Part shown: positions 22,022 to 28,857 of the stretch, one piece after another
Layout: each line of letters opens with the position of its first letter
How positions within the stretch are numbered: position 1 is the stretch's first letter
Assembly (NCBI GenBank): GCA_039028975.1
Contig: JBCCHB010000070.1
Span: forward strand, 1-64,000
Reading direction: 5' to 3'
Length of the DNA stretch: 64,000 nucleotides
From: JAHBNG01 sp039028975
Lineage (GTDB): Bacteria > Chloroflexota > Anaerolineae > Caldilineales > Caldilineaceae
Notes under the pieces: generated by a model
Seen by the model: only the letters and a program-made list of their open reading frames with translations
The model's database searches: none
Told to the model about the DNA's origin: nothing
Translations under genes and position numbers: made by a program

Positions 22022-22139
22022 TTTTTTCTTGTTGTATAGGAAAGTGTAAAACTCGTACCTGAAACATGGACAAATTCTGGCTGCTCAGGCAGTGGTCGCT
22101 CCGAACTAGCTGACGGCTGATTGGCTGAAAGCTTTTTAT
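22022..22139 (+). repeat. Dispersed intergenic repeat, copy 1
   Basis: About 118 bases that recur in the same orientation at 62652-62768. The last 65-70 bases, from CAAATTCTGGCTGCTCA to AGCTGAAAGCTTTTT, differ at only about five positions by eye. Both copies sit just upstream of a gene start. The copy contains a CTGC/GCAG mini-hairpin and a GCTGA-rich end. It has no coding capacity. Confidence 0.75.
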
Positions 22140-22178
22140 AATTTTTCTTGTAAAGTAATCGTAAGGCTATGGGTGAAG

Positions 22179-22196
22179 GACTATTGTAAAATAGTC
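22179..22196 (+). promoter_or_regulatory. Palindrome abutting the kinase start codon
   Basis: GACTATT-GTAA-AATAGTC is a perfect 7-bp inverted repeat ending two bases before the ATG at 22199. It could be an operator, or an RNA hairpin that limits ribosome access. The purine-rich GGGTGAAGGA just upstream is the only SD-like stretch. Confidence 0.4.
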
Positions 22197-22198
22197 TG

Positions 22199-24199
22199 AT
22201 GACCACACTATCGATTCTTAGTGTTTTGTTGCTTTGGGGTACACTGCTGGTAGAGGCAAGCATTGTGCGCTATGCTTGGTTGCGCCGTACTGCATCTGGA
22301 GCTGTGCCGCTGATACTTCTGATAGGAATCGAAGTTATCCTGATTTTGATATCTTGGGGGGAGGCATTTGTTTATGCGACAGCAGAGCGTACCTACATCA
22401 CAATGGTCGCTTTATTTCTCTTATCTCTCTATGGGCCGATTGCGTTTGTTTTGTTGTTACAGCTAAGTGGGCGAACCCACTGGATGACGGCTCGGACCTG
22501 GGGGATACTTTCTATCGAACCATTGATCAGTATCTTGATTGGCGTTGCAGGTGATAGTCAGGGACTGATCCTGGAGCGCAGTTGGTATACTAATGGTCAG
22601 CCTTTGGATGGTTCCATTCTATCGTACGTTGGGCCTTGGTTAGTCTTTGACACATTATATGGGTACGGGCTGACTTTTTTTGCCATGGGTCTACTCGCCG
22701 TGGATTACCATGACGCATCTCCACTCTTTCGTCGGCAGATCCAGTTTGTCCTGCTTAGCGGCCTGATTGCGGTTCTATTCGATCAGAATTATGTAACGTA
22801 TGACTTTATCGTTCCTCCCTACGTAATTGATGCTGTTGGGATGATGAGCAGCTCAGTCATTTTATGCATCGGGCTCTTCTATTACCAAACACTGGATCTT
22901 CTGCCCATTGCCAATAACCGGGTGATTGAGACATTAGCTGACGGCGTAATTGTATTGGATGCGCAGTTGCGCATTATTAATGGTAATCCGGCCGCGGAAC
23001 AATTTATTGGGCATCCTCTGACTTCACTCATTGGGCTTTCGGCTAGAGATGCAATTTTCCCCACAGACCAAATTGCCCCTCTTTTTCACACCCAAGATGC
23101 CAGCCTGGGCGAAATGATGATTACGACTACAGGTGGACCAATCTGTTTACATGTACAGAAAACGCCAATCGATTATCCCCGAACGGGTATTGTTGGGTAT
23201 ACACTTTTGATTCGGGATATCACAAGTCAAAAGAGATTAGAGATTTTGCTCACAGAGGCTAAAGAAGAAGCAGAAGCGGATAGTCAGGCCAAAAGTGATT
23301 TTCTCTCGCTTATTGGCCATGAGCTGCGGACGCCACTCAGCGTGATTCTGTTACGAAGTCGCATTCTCCAGAAGCAAATTGGAAAATACCCAAACGATAA
23401 GCAGATTGCCTCTGCGCAAAGCATTGAGGAGAATAGTCGAAAATTGGCTGCCCTGATCGATGATATGTTAGAGCAGGCTCGGCTTCAGCGTGAGGAGCGC
23501 AGCGTGCTGACCATGGCAGATGTTTTTACCGATTCTCTGGTGCGCTATGCCATTATGTGTGTCAGTGCAGATGCCGAGATAAAAGGTGTTAATGTCACAT
23601 TTAATACCCTATTTGCACCCAAATATATTTATGGAGATAGACAGAAACTCTGCCAATTGATGAAAATCTTGCTTGAGAAGGCTCTCTGGCTTTCAGCCAA
23701 AGGGGAACGGATAGCGATCGATATTATTACAAATCAAATTACACACAACCAAACTACTTACAACCAAGTAGAAAAAAGTCAACGCAAGCAAAACCAAGAA
23801 ATGTCCATCATCCAAATTACCATCAGTGCTGCCCACACTGCTCTAGATTGGGGAGAGTTGGACCAAATCCGAAAATTTTTCATACCATCAGAGCCAGATT
23901 CACTTCGAGCCGACGCATCTAACCCGATTCGGGTAATTCCCGATGCCTTTTACCAAGGCAATCCTGAATGGGTACGCGTCAAGCACCTCCTTGAACTCCA
24001 CTACGGGCAGATGGACATTACCATCACCGAGGAAGAGGAGATCACATTCAATGTCTTGCTACCCAGCGAGCATCCGCTGGATGCAGCCACTCCTCTCGAG
24101 AAGGTTCTAGGGGTCGCCCATGGCTCAAGGTCCACCGCCAAGGACGAAAAAGAACCTGCTAATCCTTCTGAATTCGTTTCCTACTTTCAGAGCAGATAG
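22199..24199 (+). CDS. 7TM-PAS histidine kinase with degenerate ATPase domain
   Basis: 666 residues. Seven hydrophobic segments span about residues 1-235 in the layout of the histidine-kinase N-terminal 7TM region. A PAS-like domain follows at about 240-345 (ETLADGVIVLD, NGNPAAEQFIG), then a HisKA helix with an intact H-box, HELRTPL, with His374. The region that should be HATPase_c is abnormal: the N-box reads KILLEKALWLSA instead of NxxxNAxKxT, no DxGxG motif is seen, and a Gln/Asn/Thr-rich insert lies in the middle. The histidine could still accept phosphate from another kinase, but self-phosphorylation is doubtful. No response regulator is adjacent, so it is an orphan. The start follows a palindrome at 22179-22196. 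Confidence 0.85.
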   Translation: MTTLSILSVLLLWGTLLVEASIVRYAWLRRTASGAVPLILLIGIEVILILISWGEAFVYATAERTYITMVALFLLSLYGPIAFVLLLQLSGRTHWMTARTWGILSIEPLISILIGVAGDSQGLILERSWYTNGQPLDGSILSYVGPWLVFDTLYGYGLTFFAMGLLAVDYHDASPLFRRQIQFVLLSGLIAVLFDQNYVTYDFIVPPYVIDAVGMMSSSVILCIGLFYYQTLDLLPIANNRVIETLADGVIVLDAQLRIINGNPAAEQFIGHPLTSLIGLSARDAIFPTDQIAPLFHTQDASLGEMMITTTGGPICLHVQKTPIDYPRTGIVGYTLLIRDITSQKRLEILLTEAKEEAEADSQAKSDFLSLIGHELRTPLSVILLRSRILQKQIGKYPNDKQIASAQSIEENSRKLAALIDDMLEQARLQREERSVLTMADVFTDSLVRYAIMCVSADAEIKGVNVTFNTLFAPKYIYGDRQKLCQLMKILLEKALWLSAKGERIAIDIITNQITHNQTTYNQVEKSQRKQNQEMSIIQITISAAHTALDWGELDQIRKFFIPSEPDSLRADASNPIRVIPDAFYQGNPEWVRVKHLLELHYGQMDITITEEEEITFNVLLPSEHPLDAATPLEKVLGVAHGSRSTAKDEKEPANPSEFVSYFQSR

Positions 24200-24366
24200 C
24201 CATTGAGTACTTTGTAAACAAAATGGTTTGGTATTTTCGTCCTTACCCCTGGCCCTTCATATCCGTCAACTTAGCGGGAAGAGGAATTTATAGTAATTCA
24301 GAAATAGCTTAAACTTCAGCAATCGTTGAAAACAGAGCAGAAAGAGGACTGTCCCGAAAGAATCAG

Positions 24367-24642
24367 GTGAAGCGAGCAATTTTTAAAGATTGGAATGAAC
24401 TAGTCAAAAGCCTGCCGGAGGACCTAGACGAAAGTGCGAAAGAACCCCTTTTGGATAAACTCGCATTTTTCATTTTTCGTGTGACTTATACTAACTTGCC
24501 TCTGGTCAACCTGGATGGATTCCGTTTCGATATTCTCACTTGGCTCAAAGGCATTGATGAGAGCTCTAACTACTCTGAAATCACAGTCGTCTCCAAAGAT
24601 GATGGACAAAAACGACTTCTATTTCCAATCCTCTCTTTCTGA
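24367..24642 (+). CDS. Small hypothetical protein
   Basis: A 91-residue frame starting with GTG and having no clear ribosome-binding site. Composition is protein-like (mixed charged and hydrophobic, FxxDWNELVK at the N-terminus, DDGQKRLLF near the end), with no signal peptide or recognised domain. It lies 167 bases after the kinase stop. Its last 24 bases overlap the 3' end of the convergent metallopeptidase gene. It could be a real small gene or a chance ORF; I do not recognise a family. Confidence 0.35.
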   Translation: MKRAIFKDWNELVKSLPEDLDESAKEPLLDKLAFFIFRVTYTNLPLVNLDGFRFDILTWLKGIDESSNYSEITVVSKDDGQKRLLFPILSF

Positions 24643-27048
24643 ATCCCCCACTTCCACCAACCGAATCACTTCCATCGTATTCTCACCCTTCTCCCCATAA
24701 GCAGGCAACGGAGCTAGCCTCCGATCATTGGCAACGATTCGATGGTGAACGGTTTGGTGAGTATGTCCGGATATGCTGGCCGCCTGAAGTGGTCCCGCTG
24801 GTAGTGGACCAATTGAGCCAGTGAGTGGGTCTTTCAATGCCTCAAGCTCAGCCTCTCGTAGCTCTTGGGCAGCCTTGATGCACTCCTGGCCGTATGTGCC
24901 GCGTAGATCTCGTTCTACCAACTCCAAAGAGGGTAAGCCAGTGATGGTGAGAAAGTCTTCCACCTTGTATTTGTCGTTGCGGAGGGCCTCAAATAGATTG
25001 ACCACGCTGGGTGTTTCATGCTGGATCAAATAGTTCATAACAGTCCAGGCAAAATCATAATCAAAGGTCCCTGGCTCATCATACCCGGTTCGAAGAACCA
25101 ATAAGCTCTGAAGACTTTGGCCACCAATTCTGTCGCAGACGGTGAGCAATCGATCTCTAGGATATGGATCGGTACTGATGCCTCTATCAATACCTACCTC
25201 GGCGAAAAATTCCGCCGTGCCTTCATCAATCCAGCCTTTGGGTTGCTCATGGTAGCCCACATCTGACCAGACGCCGGGCAGGACATAGCGACCCATGAGA
25301 TAGTGGGTAAACTCGTGCTGAATCAGGTGTTCAACTGTAAAGAAGCTCTCACCCACCGTTCGCTGGTAAGTGTAGAGCCTATTTTCGCTCTCAAAGTACA
25401 ATCCACCCGCATCGCCGCCATATCCCACAAAGGCGTTCATATATTGCTGATAGAGCGGATGAGAGGCAAACAATAGCAGCTCCAGATCGGCACTATCTGA
25501 ACCGAGAACGGGTGACTGAAATGATGGTCCAAAAAGGTCAAAGAAGAGCACCTCTTGAGTGGCCATCAATCCGATGATGACGGGTAGTTCTTCGGCTGGC
25601 AAACCGCTGCGAATGGAAATGTGATCCATTGTCAGCGTATTGGCTAGATGTTCCGCCTCAAAGGCTAATTGCAACTCAGCTAATCGTTCTGAGCCTTGGT
25701 AGATATCCAGCGCGTGGACCATAGCCGACTGGGCAGCAAAGTCATCTTCAAGTCGATACGCTTCTTCCATGATAGCAACAATCTGGGTCTTTTGATTGGA
25801 TTGGGCGACAAACCGAGTCATGGTTGTAAAGGCAAAGGCTGCGTATTCGCGTAGCCAAGATTCGTCACTGGTCAATCTTCCTTGGAGGAAGTGCAAATCT
25901 GCCTCCGATAGTGCCTCTTTTGCTTGGATCAGGCGCGTGGTTGCTACCATAGCCCGATAGCGTAAATCCGCACTGATTTGGCTGTTTTGAATGAGCTGTT
26001 CCAACGCTGGTTGGGCAGCAAAATGGGGAAAATAGAAGGTATCCATGAGCCACACAGCTTCGAGCAAAACGTCTTCAGAAAACTCATTCCTTAGCTGGTC
26101 CAGCAGTAGGGCGCTCATGCGTTCAGCAACCACAGAGCGCATTAAAACCTGGAGTGCCTCATCTTGGTTGCGTTCAGCCAAGCGCCCAAGGACCCGTAAG
26201 GCATTGCGGCGCGCCCACGGGATCTCTGCAATGGCGGCTAGCTCTATGAGCATCTGCACGTCGTCATAGCGGGCGGTCTCGCCTAAATCGGAAGCGACTG
26301 CTTCGATGCAGTAATAGTCGCCATAGGGAACCATTGCCAGTAGTGACTGGCTGTTCATAATGGCACCAATATCTAGGCCACTTTCTGAGCCGCTACTTTG
26401 AGATCCCGTAGAGAGTAACGGGCATCGGTACATTTGACCCGATTCGAGGGCAGGGATGACGAATGTGGACCACTGTTCACAAAGGTGGGAATCCGTACAT
26501 TGCTGAATTGCAGGGATGAGATTCTTGTAGAGATCATCGATGATCTCGCTATCAAAACGAAATTGATCATCTTTGAGACGCTGAAAGACAGCCCACCAGA
26601 CGCCATCGGCGGCAGCCTCTGAGCGTATGAGCAAGTAAAAGGCTTCGAGATATTGGGATGGCGTGCTGAGTAAGCGTTCCACCAGCAAGTCTGCACAGCT
26701 TGGATTGGTTTCAACCAAGTTGATCTGACGCGCTGGTTCAGTTACGGTTGTTAACTCTAAGCAGGATAGTTCTTCGGAAAAGGCTATTTTGTAGGTCTGA
26801 ATGGCTCTTTCGGCAGGTGCTGATTTATGCTGGTTTGATGAGTCATCCGCATCGAGAGAGGTTGTATCGGTTTCTAGGGAGCGACTGACCAGACTATTGT
26901 GCAGGTAATCAGGGGGGATTTCTTTGGCCTGGGCAGATTCAGTCGATATGGGATTGCTTAGGGAAACGACTAGGCAGAATAGATAGAAGAACTGTGCGCA
27001 TCGGGGGAACGAAGGGCGCGGGACAAACGGGTACAACTTGGACGGCAT
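24619..27048 (-). CDS. Secreted M9-type collagenase-module metallopeptidase
   Basis: 809 residues with an N-terminal hydrophobic signal (about 17-40). Residues about 110-470 are helical and HEAT-like, matching the activator half of the clostridial collagenase module. The peptidase part has GGLYFESENRLYTYQR, then HEFTH at 578-582 followed by YLMGRYVLPG, and WIDEGTAEFFA, where Glu609 is the expected third zinc ligand at the ColG-like spacing. A FDYDFAWTVMNYL helper-type segment follows. PKD and collagen-binding domains of true collagenases are missing, so the substrate may be other proteins or peptides. The C-terminal 60 residues are unlike the family. The promoter region carries an operator-like palindrome and a TATAAT box 170-190 bases upstream. 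Confidence 0.82.
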   Translation of the reverse strand: MPSKLYPFVPRPSFPRCAQFFYLFCLVVSLSNPISTESAQAKEIPPDYLHNSLVSRSLETDTTSLDADDSSNQHKSAPAERAIQTYKIAFSEELSCLELTTVTEPARQINLVETNPSCADLLVERLLSTPSQYLEAFYLLIRSEAAADGVWWAVFQRLKDDQFRFDSEIIDDLYKNLIPAIQQCTDSHLCEQWSTFVIPALESGQMYRCPLLSTGSQSSGSESGLDIGAIMNSQSLLAMVPYGDYYCIEAVASDLGETARYDDVQMLIELAAIAEIPWARRNALRVLGRLAERNQDEALQVLMRSVVAERMSALLLDQLRNEFSEDVLLEAVWLMDTFYFPHFAAQPALEQLIQNSQISADLRYRAMVATTRLIQAKEALSEADLHFLQGRLTSDESWLREYAAFAFTTMTRFVAQSNQKTQIVAIMEEAYRLEDDFAAQSAMVHALDIYQGSERLAELQLAFEAEHLANTLTMDHISIRSGLPAEELPVIIGLMATQEVLFFDLFGPSFQSPVLGSDSADLELLLFASHPLYQQYMNAFVGYGGDAGGLYFESENRLYTYQRTVGESFFTVEHLIQHEFTHYLMGRYVLPGVWSDVGYHEQPKGWIDEGTAEFFAEVGIDRGISTDPYPRDRLLTVCDRIGGQSLQSLLVLRTGYDEPGTFDYDFAWTVMNYLIQHETPSVVNLFEALRNDKYKVEDFLTITGLPSLELVERDLRGTYGQECIKAAQELREAELEALKDPLTGSIGPLPAGPLQAASISGHTHQTVHHRIVANDRRLAPLPAYGEKGENTMEVIRLVEVGDSEREDWK

Positions 27049-27218
27049 ACTACTCTCTCCTGTACTACGATAGATGGCCAGAAAAAGCTTGTCCCCATGA
27101 AAAAGGGGCTCTCCTCTCTTTTCGGAAATATCCAGAGCAGATTGGATAAGCGCCGGGACAAGGCTTTTCTGGCTATTTCACTTGGGCAAACTACGGCTTT
27201 TAGATCGACCGTAACTAA

Positions 27219-27232
27219 TACAGTGTACTGTA
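27219..27232 (-). promoter_or_regulatory. Operator-like palindrome at collagenase promoter
   Basis: TACAGT-GT-ACTGTA, perfect 6-bp arms. On the minus strand it lies directly downstream of TATAAT, so it would straddle the predicted start of the collagenase transcript, the classic position for a repressor. The TACA/TGTA ends recall BlaI/CopY-type boxes, but no such regulator is in the window. Confidence 0.5.
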
Positions 27233-27233
27233 A

Positions 27234-27261
27234 ATTATACAACATTAAAAGGTTCTGTCGT
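27234..27261 (-). promoter_or_regulatory. Candidate sigma-70 promoter for the collagenase gene
   Basis: On the minus strand a consensus -10 TATAAT (27239-27234) is preceded after 16 bases by ACGACA, a weak -35 with 4 of 6 matches. The -35 bases lie at the edge of the adjacent MITE-like element, whose terminus supplies them. The leader would be about 180 bases. Confidence 0.5.
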
Positions 27262-27360
27262 AGGCGCTGTTTTCAACTGCGCAAGCGTGGCCAACCACTC
27301 ATTTTCAAGAGGAATGAAGGGATTCTCCATGCTCGTGCGGTTACAAACCGCACCTACGAC
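27257..27360. mobile_element. MITE-like element, 104 bp
   Basis: The ends are inverted repeats: GTCGTAGGCGCTGTTTT at the left and, read inward from the right, GTCGTAGGTGCGGTTTG, with three differences in 17. The right end also forms its own hairpin GTGCGGTT-ACA-AACCGCAC (27335-27353). No ORF and no clear target duplication. Non-autonomous element or REP-like repeat. Confidence 0.55.
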
Positions 27361-27374
27361 GGGTCGTTTCTAAA

Positions 27375-27470
27375 GTAGCCATCCATTTTGGGCGGGAGGG
27401 GGACGAAATCGCCCTGTTCCAGGCGAAACTCACGGATTCTTGACGTCCACCGCCCTGCAAGGACGGTCTA
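27375..27470 (-). repeat. Dispersed two-block repeat, copy 1
   Basis: Two blocks, 27375-27397 (contains CATCCATTTTGGGCGGGA) and 27444-27470 (contains CCGCCCTGCAAGGACGG), recur inverted at 56493-56516 and 56394-56444. The block spacing is nearly equal (46 versus 48 bases). Confidence 0.65.
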
Positions 27471-27841
27471 CCAATGGACTGTCCTAATATTGCAAAACTT
27501 AGCATATACTGCACTGGTTTCGATCAGGGTATAGGCAAAGATGTGGGCTTTGGGTAGAATGCGGGTAGGGTCCGCAAGTAGGGTGTGATGTACTTCGATG
27601 CTGACCGAATGGGTTATGTGGAGAGGATTTTATTACGGCGGGGCTGAGAAGAGGGTGACAGTTAACCGTCAAATATTTCAAATAGATAGTACGTCATTTG
27701 GCTTAGGCCAAATTTTACGAATGAGAACTCAAAAACTTGCTCATTTGATGAAGGGATACCCGAATGAAATGCGCGAGTTCTCTACGGGAGAGGGGCCAGT
27801 ACTGAAGGCAGGAATCCCCAATGACTTCGTTGACAGAATAC

Positions 27842-28726
27842 TTAATCGGCGGGCGACTGATTCTGATAGCCTGCCTTCAACCCGTTTTCGCTTGTCTTTT
27901 CATAAAGCGGACCCAACAAATCCATTAGGGATTCATTCATAAACCCAGGTTGTCCCAAGCGCCGCAGAACCGATAGAGAGGTGACAGGCTCCCGAATCGA
28001 CGTGGCAATCTGTTCAACTGACTGACCCAAGTCCCAGAAGTACTCCAATGTCTCTTCCAAGGGGATGGCAGGTTCCTCGGTGATGTACTCCGCCTGCTCT
28101 TCAGCCAATTCCAGAGCACCGTCCGCTTCGGCACTTCGATGGCCGAGGGCTTCTGCAATCTCTTCTTGCGTACGACCTCGTAATTTGAAAATTAGGAAGG
28201 GATCTTCGTCAAACTGCTCACCCAGGATATAGTGGACCGCAGCGACATGTTTACATGGGTTAGATGGATCAGGGCAGCTACAGTTGGTCTCCAGTTCCCT
28301 GCGTTTTTCGGGAAAAAGGCTCACCTGTGCCGCAGAAAAGGCCTCCTCGATATCTTGGGGCATCTCCCCCGCCAATAGTTGAGCACTCAAGATGGCTCGT
28401 TCGCTCATGGCATCCAGAACTTTGTCCCACTGCTTATCCGTCAGCGGCTTAAGCGCAATCTCCACTTCATAGGGTGTATAGCTCGATCCCTGAACCGATG
28501 CCACAATTCCCCAACTGGTATCCTCTAAGGAGAGTACCTGGCCTTTTCGTGCATAGGTGCGCCCTCTACTCAACCGTCCCGAAGCAGTGATCTTTTCTAG
28601 CGCTTCAATCCAGCGCTTGGCCCACCAGCTCTTGGTAAAGTCGCCTCGCTTGCTGCGCGCTTTGATGCCTTCATCCGTTTGGATAGGCTTGGTATATTCA
28701 TAGGAATCGTAGAAGTTGTAGGCCAT
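27842..28726 (-). CDS. SWIM zinc-finger protein, partner of SNF2 helicase (YwqB-like)
   Basis: 294 residues. The SWIM motif CxC-x6-CxH is intact at Cys149, Cys151, Cys158, His160, followed by VAAVHYILG. The N-terminal 120 residues (ARSKRGDFTKSWWAKRWIEAL, RTYARKGQV) are typical of the bacterial SWIM protein found beside SNF2 helicases, as with YwqB/YwqA in Bacillus. SWIM fingers bind DNA or protein, so I infer a cofactor for the helicase encoded 131 bases upstream on the same strand. The C-terminal 100 residues are acidic and unassigned. No signal peptide; cytoplasmic. Confidence 0.88.
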   Translation of the reverse strand: MAYNFYDSYEYTKPIQTDEGIKARSKRGDFTKSWWAKRWIEALEKITASGRLSRGRTYARKGQVLSLEDTSWGIVASVQGSSYTPYEVEIALKPLTDKQWDKVLDAMSERAILSAQLLAGEMPQDIEEAFSAAQVSLFPEKRRELETNCSCPDPSNPCKHVAAVHYILGEQFDEDPFLIFKLRGRTQEEIAEALGHRSAEADGALELAEEQAEYITEEPAIPLEETLEYFWDLGQSVEQIATSIREPVTSLSVLRRLGQPGFMNESLMDLLGPLYEKTSENGLKAGYQNQSPAD

Positions 28727-28746
28727 AAATGGGTATTCCAGCTTTT

Positions 28747-28793
28747 CAGCATTTCAGCTTGTCAGCATTACATTATGACAGCCTGAAATGCTG
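28747..28793 (-). other. Long hairpin between SNF2 and SWIM genes
   Basis: An 18-bp stem with two mismatches (28747-28764 with 28776-28793) and an 11-base loop; the outer 11 bp, CAGCATTTCAG/CTGAAATGCTG, are perfect. No T-run. It could attenuate transcription or protect the upstream SNF2 message. Its GCTGA-rich text resembles the end of the dispersed repeat at 22022 and 62652. Confidence 0.6.
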
Positions 28794-28857
28794 TTCTATG
28801 TGAATAATTCTTTACAAACATGAATTAATCAGAACGGGTTCGATGCAAGACGACACA

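Larger units (their letters stand above)
27049..27841. other. 793-bp intergenic region rich in repeats
   Basis: No convincing gene. In order it holds the collagenase leader (27049-27218), a palindrome (27219-27232) and a minus-strand TATAAT (27234-27239). A MITE-like element (27257-27360) and a dispersed repeat (27375-27470) follow, then about 370 bases without recognised structure. A plus-strand ORF from 27598 overlaps the SWIM gene end and looks spurious. Confidence 0.6.

Noticed and set aside
21848..22039. Plus-strand ORF of 63 residues after the giant gene
   Set aside because: It begins inside the terminator hairpin and runs through low-complexity AT-rich DNA.
27598..27942. Plus-strand ORF of 114 residues
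   Set aside because: No ribosome site, odd composition, and its 3' third is antisense to the SWIM gene.
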